A DNA stretch of 64,000 nt, taken from assembly GCA_024234505.1 (NCBI GenBank), contig JACKOD010000004.1, positions 638,419 through 702,418 of the forward strand, read 5' to 3'. The notes under the pieces are model-generated. The model searched no databases. It was not told the origin of the DNA and worked only from the letters and a program-made list of their open reading frames with translations. How positions within the stretch are numbered: the stretch's first letter is position 1; every line of letters starts with the position of its first letter. Of this stretch, positions 1-9,125 are shown piece by piece. Origin of the DNA: Hahellaceae bacterium. Its GTDB lineage: Bacteria; Pseudomonadota; Gammaproteobacteria; Pseudomonadales; Oleiphilaceae. The position numbers and the translations under genes were made by a program.

Positions 1-426
<426 letters not shown>

Positions 427-465
427 CTATCGCCTTATCTCTTCTGTCTACACCCAAGATGCATA

Positions 466-1755
466 TTACACATGCGCTGCATGGATAAATGCTTCCAGTT
501 TTTGCTCTACCAGTGTGCGTACATTTTCATCGGGAATCTGGTAGACCAGTTCCACGACAAAGCCCAATGTCAGCATCGTTGCAGCCTGATCTTTGGGAAT
601 GCCACGAGTGAGCAAATAAAACAGCTCTTCTTCATTGAGCTGGCCGATTGTCGTGCCATGGGCACATTTGACATCGTCGGCATAAATTTCCAGCTCGGGT
701 TTGGTGTCAATCTCTGCGTCATTGGAAAGTAGCAGGTTTCGATTATTCATTGCCCCGTTGGATTTTTGTGCATCACGATGGATATGAATCCGACCGTTAA
801 ATACAATCCGGGATGAATCTGCAGCAATGCAGCGATAATTTTCTTCGCTATTGCAGTGACTGGCGATGTGCTCGATTTCTGTATGGTTGTCGTAATGCTG
901 CTGACCCAGCGTGACGCAAACACCATTCAATTTGCACTCCGCCCCCGGTTCTGCCAATGCTACTTTAAGATCGTGGCGACGTAGTTTGCCGCCAAAGCCG
1001 GCACAATGGGTTTCCAGTCGGCTGTCCCGCTGCAATTGGGCCAGCGTGAGACCGGTATGTGCCACCGATTCGCCCGCCAGATCCAACCGGATCAAGGTCA
1101 GTTGTGACTGGGGTTGCAAACGCAGTTCCGTCACACTGTTGGTCAGTACGGTACACGCCGGCGTCTCTCCGCTGGCTCCGGTAAATTCTTCAATCAAGGT
1201 GGCCTGCGCACCGGATTCCGCCAGGACAAACAGTTTGGGATAACTTGCCCCTTGATCTTCGCTGTCGTACTGAATCACTAGCGGCTGATCGAGTCGCTGA
1301 TTCTTTTTGATTCGAATGAACAGACCTTCACTGAAGTGTGCCGTATTTAACTGTGCAAAGGGCAGGTCGCTACGCTGATAGAGAGTAGATTGGCTCACCA
1401 GTGCGGCATCGGACTCATTCAACTGTTCGAAACTGATCACCTCTACTAAGTGGTTTTCAGGTAACTCACCAGCGTCTTTTTGCCACAGACCGTTGCGCAG
1501 TACCAGCCGATAGCCGGACACTCCGTCGCTTGCCGCCTCGGCGGCACCCTGGCCTGTCGAATTGTTCGATAGCGTATCCAGATGGCTTAGTGCGGCCGCA
1601 GAATAACGCCAGTCTTCGTTTTTCCGGGTTGGCAGCGCCAGGGTATCCAATTGCGCCCGGGCGTTTTGCTGTAACTTTTGCAATGCTTCGCAAAGGCGGC
1701 TGTTTTGCGGTGCGGTGCAAAGCAGTGCTTCCGGAAATTTCTTAACAGCATTCAT
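466..1755 (-). CDS. sufD: Fe-S cluster assembly protein SufD
   Basis: 429 residues, normal for SufD. It partners SufB and SufC in the cytoplasmic SufBC2D scaffold that builds Fe-S clusters under oxidative or iron stress. Family landmarks are the N-terminal ALPTRKNEDWRYS segment, the beta-helix core, NRNLLLSNDAEIDTKPELEI and CAHGTTIGQL near the C-terminus, and the helical tail with TRGIPKDQA. The ATG at 1755 is preceded by AGGGAG at a good distance. The gene starts 15 bp after the sufC stop, so it is part of the same operon. Nothing looks truncated. Confidence 0.96.
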   Translation of the reverse strand: MNAVKKFPEALLCTAPQNSRLCEALQKLQQNARAQLDTLALPTRKNEDWRYSAAALSHLDTLSNNSTGQGAAEAASDGVSGYRLVLRNGLWQKDAGELPENHLVEVISFEQLNESDAALVSQSTLYQRSDLPFAQLNTAHFSEGLFIRIKKNQRLDQPLVIQYDSEDQGASYPKLFVLAESGAQATLIEEFTGASGETPACTVLTNSVTELRLQPQSQLTLIRLDLAGESVAHTGLTLAQLQRDSRLETHCAGFGGKLRRHDLKVALAEPGAECKLNGVCVTLGQQHYDNHTEIEHIASHCNSEENYRCIAADSSRIVFNGRIHIHRDAQKSNGAMNNRNLLLSNDAEIDTKPELEIYADDVKCAHGTTIGQLNEEELFYLLTRGIPKDQAATMLTLGFVVELVYQIPDENVRTLVEQKLEAFIHAAHV

Positions 1756-1770
1756 GGCGTGTCTCCCTGA

Positions 1771-2529
1771 TCAGGCGTTTGCCGAGTCTTCGATGCCCAA
1801 CCAGCCGTAGCCTTTTTCTTCCAGTTCCAGCGCGAGTTCTTTGCCACCAGACTTGATGATTTTGCCTTTGGCTAAAACGTGTACGTAATCGGGAACAATG
1901 TAGTCCAGCAGTCGCTGGTAGTGGGTGACCATAATCACTGAGCGCTCGGGGTGACGCAGCGCATTCACGCCATCGGCAACTACTTTCAATGCATCTATGT
2001 CCAGGCCGGAATCGGTTTCATCCAATATGGCGAGACGAGGTTCGAGCATCAGCATTTGCATAATTTCGTTGCGCTTCTTTTCGCCGCCGGAGAAGCCTTC
2101 ATTTACGCCGCGCTTCAGAAAGGCAGGATCGAGATTGACCTGTTTGATCTTTTCCTTCGCTAATCGCATGAAGGTTGCCGCGTCCAGTTCTTCTTGTCCA
2201 TGATAAGAGCGAATGCTGTTCAGTGCGGTTTTGAGAAATTGCAGGTTGCTGACTCCCGGAATTTCTACAGGATATTGAAATGCCAGGAATACGCCTTCTC
2301 GCGCCCGTTGTTCGGTAGGCATTTCCAGCAGGTTTTTATCGCCAAGGATAATTTCGCCGTCAGTAATCTCATAATCTTCGTTGCCCGCCAGCACCTGCGA
2401 AAGGGTACTTTTTCCAGAACCATTCGGCCCCATAATGGCGTGAACTTCGCCGGGCTTTACTTCCAGATCGATGCCTTTGAGGATGGGGGTTCCATCAATG
2501 GCGGCGTGCAGATTCCTGATCTTTAACAT
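1771..2529 (-). CDS. sufC: Fe-S cluster assembly ATPase SufC
   Basis: 252-residue ABC-type ATPase of the SUF machinery. It binds both SufB and SufD, and its ATP-driven dimerisation reshapes the scaffold. Visible motifs are Walker A GPNGSGKST (residues about 35-43), the Q-loop region FLAFQYPVEIPGVSN, the signature SGGEKKRNE, Walker B LAILDETDSGLD and the switch histidine in IMVTHYQRLL. The ATG at 2529 follows a GAGAGAG stretch. sufB lies 89 bp upstream and sufD 15 bp downstream. Confidence 0.97.
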   Translation of the reverse strand: MLKIRNLHAAIDGTPILKGIDLEVKPGEVHAIMGPNGSGKSTLSQVLAGNEDYEITDGEIILGDKNLLEMPTEQRAREGVFLAFQYPVEIPGVSNLQFLKTALNSIRSYHGQEELDAATFMRLAKEKIKQVNLDPAFLKRGVNEGFSGGEKKRNEIMQMLMLEPRLAILDETDSGLDIDALKVVADGVNALRHPERSVIMVTHYQRLLDYIVPDYVHVLAKGKIIKSGGKELALELEEKGYGWLGIEDSANA

Positions 2530-2618
2530 GTTTTACTCTCTCAAAATGCGGTGGCTGGTCTGATGCCAGCTATCTGTAACTTGTAATTAGGTCAATATCC
2601 AAAACAGAGGTTCGTGCG

Positions 2619-4067
2619 TTAACCTACGGACCCTTCCAGGCTGACCTCTAGCAGTTTTGTCGCTTCTACAGCAAATTCCATGGGCAACTCTTTAAATACT
2701 TCTTTGCAGAAGCCGTTGACGATCATGGAGACAGCTCGCTCAGTGTCGATGCCGCGTTGCTGGCACAGGAATAACTGTTCGTCGCTGACTTTCGAGGTGG
2801 TAGCCTCGTGCTCGACTATGGCACTGTTATTCTTGCTTTCAATATAAGGGAAGGTATGAGCACCACATTCGCTGCCAATCAACAGCGAATCACACTGGGT
2901 ATAATTCCGCGCATTGTGTGCTCCAGGACCAAAACGCACCAATCCGCGGTAGGCATTGTTACTCTTGCCCGCCGAAATTCCCTTGGAAATGATGGTAGAG
3001 CGGGTATTCTTCCCGAGATGAACCATCTTGGTTCCGGTGTCAGCTTGCTGGTAGTTGTTGGTTAGTGCTACTGAATAGAATTCGCCCACACTATTTTCAC
3101 CACGAAGTACACAGCTGGGATATTTCCAGGTAATGGCGGAGCCGGTTTCGACCTGCGTCCAGGAAATTTTCGAGTTCCTGCCGATACAGGCACCGCGTTT
3201 AGTGACAAAGTTGTAGATACCGCCCACGCCGTTTTCATCCCCGGGATACCAGTTCTGCACGGTGGAATATTTGATTTGTGCATCATCCAGTGCCACCAGC
3301 TCGACGACTGCCGCATGTAGCTGATTTTCATCCCGCATAGGTGCGGTACAGCCTTCCAGATAGCTTACGTGACTGCCCTTGTCAGCGATAATGAGGGTGC
3401 GTTCGAATTGACCGGTATTAGCCGCATTAATTCGGAAGTAGGTGGATAACTCAAGCGGGCAGCGTACACCTTCGGGAATATAAACAAAGGAGCCTTCACT
3501 GAAAACGGCAGAATTCATGGCAGCGAAAAAATTATCGCGTTGCGGAACAACGGTGCCGAGATATTTTTTTACTAGCTCAGGATGTTTATGCACAGCTTCG
3601 GACAGCGGGCAGAAAATGACCCCGGCTTCTGCCAGCTGCTCCTTGAATGTTGTGGTGACTGATACGCTGTCAAAAACAGCATCTACGGCTACGCCAGCCA
3701 ATCGCGCACGCTCATGCAGAGGAATACCGAGTTTTTCGTAAGTTCGCAGCAGCTCGGGATCAACTTCATCCAGGCTTTTAGGTGCATCTGCATTGGATTT
3801 TGGCGCAGAAAAGTATGAAATCGAGTTATAGTCGATTTTGGGGTAGTGAAGATGTGCCCATTCCGGCTCATCCATTTCAAGCCATAAACGATAGGCTTTC
3901 AGACGCCACTCCAGCATCCATTCCGGCTCGTTTTTCTTGGCGGACAAGCGACGTATGACGTCCTCATTCAGGCCGGGTTCAAAGGTGTCGGATTCGATAT
4001 CAGTGACGAAACCATGTTCGTACTCTCGTTTAATCAGTTCGTTCACTGAGTTGCCGGAGTTGGACAT
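2619..4067 (-). CDS. sufB: Fe-S cluster assembly scaffold SufB
   Basis: Scaffold subunit of SufBC2D on which nascent Fe-S clusters are assembled. I chose the ATG at 4067 ([20 protein letters not shown]), giving 482 residues, the usual family length. It has ACGGAG about 8 bases upstream, whereas an in-frame ATG 66 bases earlier has no good ribosome site. Landmarks are [48 protein letters not shown] and [20 protein letters not shown] near the C-terminus. It is the first gene of the operon. Many SUF operons begin with a SufR/IscR-type regulator gene; none is present here, so any regulator must be encoded elsewhere. Confidence 0.96.
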   Translation of the reverse strand: MSNSGNSVNELIKREYEHGFVTDIESDTFEPGLNEDVIRRLSAKKNEPEWMLEWRLKAYRLWLEMDEPEWAHLHYPKIDYNSISYFSAPKSNADAPKSLDEVDPELLRTYEKLGIPLHERARLAGVAVDAVFDSVSVTTTFKEQLAEAGVIFCPLSEAVHKHPELVKKYLGTVVPQRDNFFAAMNSAVFSEGSFVYIPEGVRCPLELSTYFRINAANTGQFERTLIIADKGSHVSYLEGCTAPMRDENQLHAAVVELVALDDAQIKYSTVQNWYPGDENGVGGIYNFVTKRGACIGRNSKISWTQVETGSAITWKYPSCVLRGENSVGEFYSVALTNNYQQADTGTKMVHLGKNTRSTIISKGISAGKSNNAYRGLVRFGPGAHNARNYTQCDSLLIGSECGAHTFPYIESKNNSAIVEHEATTSKVSDEQLFLCQQRGIDTERAVSMIVNGFCKEVFKELPMEFAVEATKLLEVSLEGSVG

Positions 4068-4184
4068 ACGCGAATGCTCCGTAAGTTTCTCATTAGCTGG
4101 CAAGGGGGCGAACCTATGGCCAGATTGCTTCATATTCAGGTTGTCTCTCGCCGGATTTCCGACCGAGAATAAGCTATCGCTTTT

Positions 4185-4210
4185 CCCCCTGTGGGGTAGA
4201 CCGCAGGGGG
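4185..4210. promoter_or_regulatory. Hairpin in the suf 5' leader
   Basis: Arms CCCCCTGTGG and CCGCAGGGGG pair over 10 bp (one G-T wobble) around a 6-base loop. It lies about 118 bp before the sufB start, inside the long untranslated leader inferred from the promoter at 4344..4372. No T-run follows on either strand, so a simple terminator is unlikely. The role is unknown. Confidence 0.45.
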
Positions 4211-4343
4211 CTGCGGCCAGAGATCTTTATTGTAATAGGGTTGAGCCGCCATCAATAAATTTCATACAGTTCAATAAGATGCTGGCTGCAATGCAAAGGT
4301 TGTCGGGCGATATCCTGCTCGTCTTTTGCCGGCCTGAGAGGGT

Positions 4344-4372
4344 ATTTTACAATATCTTACTAAAATAGTCAG
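4344..4372 (-). promoter_or_regulatory. Candidate sigma-70 promoter of the suf operon
   Basis: Read on the minus strand: -35 CTGACT (4 of 6 consensus), 17-bp spacer, -10 TAAAAT (5 of 6). Transcription would start near 4337 and give a leader of about 270 nt before sufB. The IscR-like box at 4352..4376 covers the -35 and spacer. Inferred from sequence only. Confidence 0.6.
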
Positions 4373-4376
4373 GTAT
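4352..4376. promoter_or_regulatory. IscR type-1-like operator
   Basis: A 25-bp site, ATATCTTACT then AAAA then TAGTCAGGTAT, fits the published E. coli type-1 IscR consensus (ATA-SYY-GACT-RWWW-YAGTC-RRS-TAT) at all but about two positions. It overlaps the predicted suf promoter, so [2Fe-2S]-IscR-family repression of suf is the simple reading. It lies about 285 bp from sufB and about 130 bp from the divergent AEC transporter start, so control of the latter is also possible. Confidence 0.65.
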
Positions 4377-4504
4377 TAAATTGATATGTAAAAACGGCCG
4401 AATTTTAACCTTTTTTTGGGGGGAGATACACCTTCCGATAGGACGAATTGCCAGAAACCGTTATTCTTGGCAACATTCTACACCAGTTCGAGTTCGTGCA
4501 GTTT

Positions 4505-5443
4505 ATGGCCTTGTTCGTTTCTTTGTTCCTCAAGTTGCTTCCTTTATATCTCATGATTGGACTGGGTTATGTCTCAGGACGAGTGCTGCAGGTGGGAGGA
4601 CAACATTTAGCCTCGTTAATGCTCTATATCATTACACCCGTGATTGTTTTCAGTGGTGTCATGAGTGCCCCTCTCTCGCTATCGGTTTTGTCTCTGCCTT
4701 TTTGGGTCTGGGGTATCAGTATCCTTATCAGCCTTATTTTTCTGCAGCTGGGCAAGGCCCGCTTTCGTGACAGTCGGGCAAATATTTTGGCATTAGCGGT
4801 GGGAACGGGGAACACCGGATATTTTGGTATTCCCGTAGCGTTGATTCTATTTGGCGATCAGGTGTTAGGGCTCTATGTGTTGTGCATGCTGGGTACCACA
4901 TTGCACGAAAACTCAGTGGGTTTCTACCTGGCAGCGAAAGGCCGCTATAGCGCCCGGGAATGTTTGCTGCGTGTATTTAAACTGCCATCGTTGTATGCGT
5001 TCTTAATTGCGGCAGCGATCAATATGAGTGGTGGTGCTCTGCCTGATTTGTTGCAACCGTTTGTTCAACAGATGCGAGGCGCCTATACCGTGTTGGGAAT
5101 GATGATTATCGGAATGGGTGTGGCAGGGATGCGTGCGCGGGAAATCGGGGGCGTATTTACGGCACTGGCTTTTAGTGGCAAGTTCTTGCTGTGGCCTGTC
5201 CTGATATTGATCTTTTGCGGGATAGATTCAGTGCTGCTGCATTTGTTTAATCAGCCGGTCTATCTTTGCCTTTTTTTGGTGGCCATCACACCCGTGGCAG
5301 GGAATACGGTGGTGATTGCTACGTTGCTGAATCTCTATCCCAGAATGGTGGCCTCTACGGCCCTGCTTAGTACTTTTTTTGCTTTGTTCTACATCCCGCT
5401 GATGACTGGCTGGGTTATGCCTGTCTTTTTTCCTGCAAAGTAG
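4505..5443 (+). CDS. AEC (auxin efflux carrier) family transporter
   Basis: Predicted inner-membrane carrier of the AEC/Mem_trans family (10-TM proteins that export or import small organic acids; substrate unknown here). The protein is almost entirely hydrophobic helices, beginning MALFVSLFLKLLPLYLMIGL, with the family features GNTGYFGIPVALILFG in the middle and VAITPVAGNTVVIA near the C-terminal half. From ATG 4505 it is 312 residues, typical of the family. A TTG at 4448 with a weak GGAC upstream would add 19 non-hydrophobic residues. Transcribed divergently from suf. Family is clear; substrate is not. Confidence 0.85.
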   Translation: MALFVSLFLKLLPLYLMIGLGYVSGRVLQVGGQHLASLMLYIITPVIVFSGVMSAPLSLSVLSLPFWVWGISILISLIFLQLGKARFRDSRANILALAVGTGNTGYFGIPVALILFGDQVLGLYVLCMLGTTLHENSVGFYLAAKGRYSARECLLRVFKLPSLYAFLIAAAINMSGGALPDLLQPFVQQMRGAYTVLGMMIIGMGVAGMRAREIGGVFTALAFSGKFLLWPVLILIFCGIDSVLLHLFNQPVYLCLFLVAITPVAGNTVVIATLLNLYPRMVASTALLSTFFALFYIPLMTGWVMPVFFPAK

Positions 5444-5557
5444 TTTAAGCAGAAGAGTAGTTTGAGCAGAAGAGTCGTTCGAAGGATGTGATGAGGGTGT
5501 ATGTTTTGTGAAATCGTTGCTATACTGGTTAAAAAATGAACTGACTTGGGAGGTTCT

Positions 5558-5890
5558 ATGGACGTAGTCAGCACGAGTCAATCGAAGAGTTACTCGCCCG
5601 CCAATACCGCTCAGGCGGCTGCGCGCCTGGATGCCAATCGGGATGAGACGTTAAAGAAGGCGGAGGAAAGCCGGGCGTCTGAGCAAGCTCAATCTCCCAA
5701 ACCCGGGGTAGAGGTTACTTTGAGTAGTCAGGTTGTGCAAACCAGTGAGTCTGCCAATACCCGTAATGAACGAGGTGAGTCTCGAACTCAGGAGGCTCAG
5801 GAAGTGCCGCAGGCAAATGCGAACTTTTCGAAAGCCGCCAGTTTGAGTACCGCGCAGGAAGGGCAGCGTCAAATAGACGAATTGGTCTGA
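5558..5890 (+). CDS. Hypothetical protein, polar and disordered
   Basis: 110 residues starting MDVVSTSQSKSYS, with a strong GGGAGG 7 bases before the ATG. Not recognised as a named family. Rich in Ser, Gln, Ala and Glu, with no signal peptide or membrane segment, so probably largely disordered. The stretch PGVEVTLSSQVVQ resembles the short VTLSSQ-type segments seen in some flagellum-associated small proteins, but this is too short to assign a role. It ends 10 bp from the stop of a convergent gene. Confidence 0.7.
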   Translation: MDVVSTSQSKSYSPANTAQAAARLDANRDETLKKAEESRASEQAQSPKPGVEVTLSSQVVQTSESANTRNERGESRTQEAQEVPQANANFSKAASLSTAQEGQRQIDELV

Positions 5891-5900
5891 GAGGCGTTGA

Positions 5901-6281
5901 TTAGTCAGATTTCGATTTTTTTTCGCCGGGCTCGGTAGAAAGCTCGGTGAGTGTGGGGCGGCGGTTTGATCGAGGGTCGTCCCACGAGAGCTTCTCGGGT
6001 TCGTACCATCCCATCTGATCCAATACCAATTGCCGTGTTTCTGGCGACAAGGTGTTCCATACCGACTGAAAAGCCTCCAGTCCGCGTTCTCTTCGAGGAC
6101 GGGACTTGCTTTGCAACTGATCCTGAATTTGCGGAAGTTTTAACGCCGCAACCAGGGTGCCTCTGAGTAAATAGGTTTTTCCCAAATTCTTTTTAACATG
6201 CGTACGACGCTGCAATACCTCTTTTAATAAAGGCATCGCGAGGCGGGCGGTATCTACGTCAAATTCTTCCGGTTCTTGCAC
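5901..6281 (-). CDS. Hypothetical protein
   Basis: 126 residues if started at the GTG at 6281; an internal ATG at 6236 would give 111. Not recognised. It is a charged, soluble, mostly helical protein (HVKKNLGKTYLLRGTLVAAL, then SVWNTLSPETRQLVLDQM) with a Lys/Ser-rich end. No signal peptide or membrane helix. Convergent with the small gene ending at 5890 and divergent from the secreted protein gene at 6531. Start codon is uncertain. Confidence 0.6.
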   Translation of the reverse strand: MQEPEEFDVDTARLAMPLLKEVLQRRTHVKKNLGKTYLLRGTLVAALKLPQIQDQLQSKSRPRRERGLEAFQSVWNTLSPETRQLVLDQMGWYEPEKLSWDDPRSNRRPTLTELSTEPGEKKSKSD

Positions 6282-6530
6282 TCAGAATTTCCAGTCTTGA
6301 AGAAAAATGCAGAGGCCAATTATGGCTTAAACGTTTGCAGGATGGGAGTCATTGTTAAACTTTTGATACCTGCAGTGCAGCGCAAAGTGTCTTTTTGTAT
6401 GAGAACCGTGGCACATTTGTTTCGTCATGACGTATTTGAGTAGATATCTGTCGTGCCTCCTAATAGTTGACTAAAAAGCTATGAAATAAAGTGCTCGCAT
6501 ACCAAGAACATTTAAAAGCGAGGGTGCGAG

Positions 6531-7661
6531 ATGACTAATTTAATTCAAGCAACAGGGACTGGCATTTTGCTATCGCTATTTGCAATTTCCGTTCATGCTG
6601 AATTGAAAGCGCTGGATGATGCCGCGTTATCAGATGTGACTGGCCAGGCGTATTTGCAGATTGATCAGTATCAGCGTCCTGCGGACACTTCGGTAGATTA
6701 TGTCCGTGCACAATTCGGCTTGGAAGTTGAAACGCAAATCAGCGCGGATGTGATGGAACTGGGTAAATACCCGCGCTGGGACGAAAAGCGAAATGACTGG
6801 GAAATTCAGGAAGCAGATATTCTGATCGAGAATTTCGCGATGGGTCATATCTATGACGAGACTTACTATCTGCTCAACCCGCTCATGCCTAAACCGGTAA
6901 AGTCAGACGGGTCTGCTTATCAGAATGGGGAGATTGTGCCATTTCGTATGATTGATCCCTATATTGAATTTGCCTTCGAAGAAATAAACGGTAAGACAAC
7001 GCCGGTGGGATTACGTATTGGTTATGGTAAAGCTGAAGGCATGATGTCCGGCAATATTTTGAGCTTGACGGGGGCCGTGCACAGTACGGTAAGAACCAAT
7101 GCCGATTATATTGCCAATCAGGTAGGCGCCTGTGATTTAGCTGCCGAGTTGTGTGCAAAGCTGGCTTTGGAGCCCTTGCTGGGATCGGTGGAGATTGTGA
7201 ATGGTGCTGATTTGGTCTACGGCGAGGATACTACTCCCTCTCACCTGGTTGGAGAAATCGATGAAGCTCGAGCCATGTACACTGGTGTTAAAAATGGCGA
7301 CACCCTACGTGCAGAGACCGGTCTGACATCGGTTGAATTGGCTGCTCAAAACTGCGTCGTGGTGGCGGTAGATGTGTGCTTCCCTTTAACTCAATATCAG
7401 TCATTGTGGGTGGGGGCGCGAGACGAAAACGGTAATCTGGCGGGGCCAGCCGAAGGGATGTTTCTTTCTTTCCAAACCCGACCTTTGCAGTGGAATCAGA
7501 ACTTCAAGGCTGGTAATACTCCTGAATCCTACATGCAGGCGGTGCAGGGAGCGTTTTTGAATGTCCCTGCCGGCGTGCTTGAGATGGATACTTTGAGTGC
7601 AACATTGGGCACCTCTCGTGCACGAACTGAATATATCGACCGTGGTGTCGGGTTATTTTAA
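6531..7661 (+). CDS. Secreted protein of the FilF/DUF6160-like type
   Basis: 376 residues with a clear Sec signal peptide (hydrophobic GTGILLSLFAISVHA, cleavage probably after residue 23). The mature start ELKALDDAALSDVTGQAYLQ carries the LDD-x-x-LS-x-VTGQA motif typical of envelope proteins annotated as DUF6160 or FilF-like in pseudomonads and Acinetobacter. These are thought to belong to surface filament or outer-membrane systems; the exact function is not established. The mature protein has several paired cysteines (CDLAAELC, CVVVAVDVC). Preceded by GCGAGG near the ATG. It is followed by an AraC-type regulator gene, which may or may not control it. Confidence 0.65.
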   Translation: MTNLIQATGTGILLSLFAISVHAELKALDDAALSDVTGQAYLQIDQYQRPADTSVDYVRAQFGLEVETQISADVMELGKYPRWDEKRNDWEIQEADILIENFAMGHIYDETYYLLNPLMPKPVKSDGSAYQNGEIVPFRMIDPYIEFAFEEINGKTTPVGLRIGYGKAEGMMSGNILSLTGAVHSTVRTNADYIANQVGACDLAAELCAKLALEPLLGSVEIVNGADLVYGEDTTPSHLVGEIDEARAMYTGVKNGDTLRAETGLTSVELAAQNCVVVAVDVCFPLTQYQSLWVGARDENGNLAGPAEGMFLSFQTRPLQWNQNFKAGNTPESYMQAVQGAFLNVPAGVLEMDTLSATLGTSRARTEYIDRGVGLF

Positions 7662-7816
7662 ATTTTGCACGCATGCACAGTTTTTTATAGGAAATTGGGT
7701 ATAATAGCCGAGTAAATTAATCAACTATTAGGCTGCCAACAAAAGGATACAAAAATAGAAAACGTTAGGAAGACGACTATAAATGGCCGCCATCTGGCTT
7801 ACTCAGAGGTATATAA

Positions 7817-8827
7817 ATGGCGCCCAAGTTTCCATGGCAAGTGGTAAAACTTATTATTGAATCAGCAATGTCGGTAGGACTTTCCTTTAAGGACTTACCG
7901 AAGAATATCCAGCTTTTTGAAAAATTGGTGAAAAAGCAGGGGGTGACCCCGGATGATATTGAGCGTTTGATGGACGCTATGGAAAAAGGCACCGGCAGAA
8001 CCGATTTGGCGATTATCTTTGCCAGAACCTTTATCCCCGAGTCGATTGATGACTATTTAACGCTCGCGTATACCGCTGAAAATTTGAACAATGCGGTAGA
8101 GTTGCTATCAATAAACAAATGGTTGCTGCACCCTTCCGTCGACTTGGTGGTGTCTGAGCAAGGAGAGATGGCTGCGATCAAGTACCAAAGCCGTGATGGC
8201 TTTCCGATTGGTGACAAGTATTTCTATGCAGAAGGTTTATTCAGCTGCATTTTGCACCGGGTGCGTGATGTCACCGGGCTGGATTTCACTCCCATCAAAA
8301 TTCATTTTCGCCATGCTAAAACGCCGCACCATGATAAATATTATGAGTACTTTGGATGCCCGGTTTTTCATGATTGTGATACGGATGCAATTTTCATATC
8401 GACGGATATATTGTATGCGCCCTTCAACACTCATGATCCCGAAGCCAGTCTGGCGCTTCAGCAGAAGGCCGCAGAAAAGTGTAAAGGATCTTCGGGGTTT
8501 GTGGCGGATGTCAGCTTGTTGTTAAGCAGGCAGCTAGAGAATGAAGAATTTGGTGTGGAAGATTTGGCAGCGCAAATGCATATGAGTCCCCGGTCGTTGC
8601 AGCGCAAGCTCAAGGACTATGGATTGACCTTTAGTCTGTTAAAAAACTCTGTACGAATTCAGCGTGCTAAAAAGCAAATTGAAAAGGGATACAGCAATTT
8701 GGAAGACGTGGCGGCGGAATTGGGCTTTGTGAATGCACACAGCTTCCGGCAGTTTTTCAAAAAGCAGACAGGAATGACGATCAGTGAATATCGTTCAGCC
8801 CCATTAATGCAAGAATCGTTACACTAA
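7817..8827 (+). CDS. AraC-family transcriptional regulator
   Basis: 336 residues. The N-terminal two thirds match the ligand-binding region of the ArgR/OruR-type AraC subfamily (long alpha/beta domain with FHDCDTDAIFISTDIL). The last 100 residues are a double helix-turn-helix: LAAQMHMSPRSLQRKLKDYG then VAAELGFVNAHSFRQFFKKQ and the closing TGMTISEYR. Cytoplasmic DNA-binding regulator; ligand and targets unknown. GAGG precedes the ATG. The 155-bp upstream gap contains a consensus TATAAT at 7700..7705, but no convincing -35. Confidence 0.9.
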   Translation: MAPKFPWQVVKLIIESAMSVGLSFKDLPKNIQLFEKLVKKQGVTPDDIERLMDAMEKGTGRTDLAIIFARTFIPESIDDYLTLAYTAENLNNAVELLSINKWLLHPSVDLVVSEQGEMAAIKYQSRDGFPIGDKYFYAEGLFSCILHRVRDVTGLDFTPIKIHFRHAKTPHHDKYYEYFGCPVFHDCDTDAIFISTDILYAPFNTHDPEASLALQQKAAEKCKGSSGFVADVSLLLSRQLENEEFGVEDLAAQMHMSPRSLQRKLKDYGLTFSLLKNSVRIQRAKKQIEKGYSNLEDVAAELGFVNAHSFRQFFKKQTGMTISEYRSAPLMQESLH

Positions 8828-8899
8828 ATTGGTTGATAAGTGATCAAAATGAGCCCATAGTTATTAGGCGAGTATCAACCAGAATGGGTGAGGTTGTGT

Positions 8900-9058
8900 A
8901 TGGGAGACTTTGAAAAGCAGCATCCGTTAATGGACGCCATTGCAAAAACAATAGGTGAGCTCTATGTGCACAGAAATGAGGAGATTATTCGTCTTAAATT
9001 GTTGAAAAAAGTTAGGGATATGCAGTTACAGCCTGCGTTGATTGAACCCCGTCGATAG
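8900..9058 (+). CDS. Small hypothetical protein (52 aa)
   Basis: Short open frame starting MGDFEKQHPLMDAIAKTIGE and ending LIEPRR, with GGTGAGG 6 bases before the ATG. Charged and helical, with no signal or membrane segment; not recognised. It lies 72 bp after the AraC-type gene on the same strand and is followed by a hairpin at 9069..9097, both of which favour a genuine gene. Function unknown. Confidence 0.55.
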   Translation: MGDFEKQHPLMDAIAKTIGELYVHRNEEIIRLKLLKKVRDMQLQPALIEPRR

Positions 9059-9068
9059 TACTTTTTTA

Positions 9069-9097
9069 CCGAGACTGCGCATAGTGCGAGGTCTCGG
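9069..9097. terminator. Hairpin between convergent genes
   Basis: Arms CCGAGAC and GTCTCGG, extended inside by a partial TGCGC/GCG pairing, between the stop of the 52-aa gene and the stop of spoVR. A short TTCTT follows on the plus strand; the minus side is followed by A-rich rather than T-rich sequence. Probably a weak plus-strand or shared terminator. Confidence 0.5.
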
Positions 9098-9125
9098 TTC
9101 TTGAATGCCATTCCGATATTCAGAT

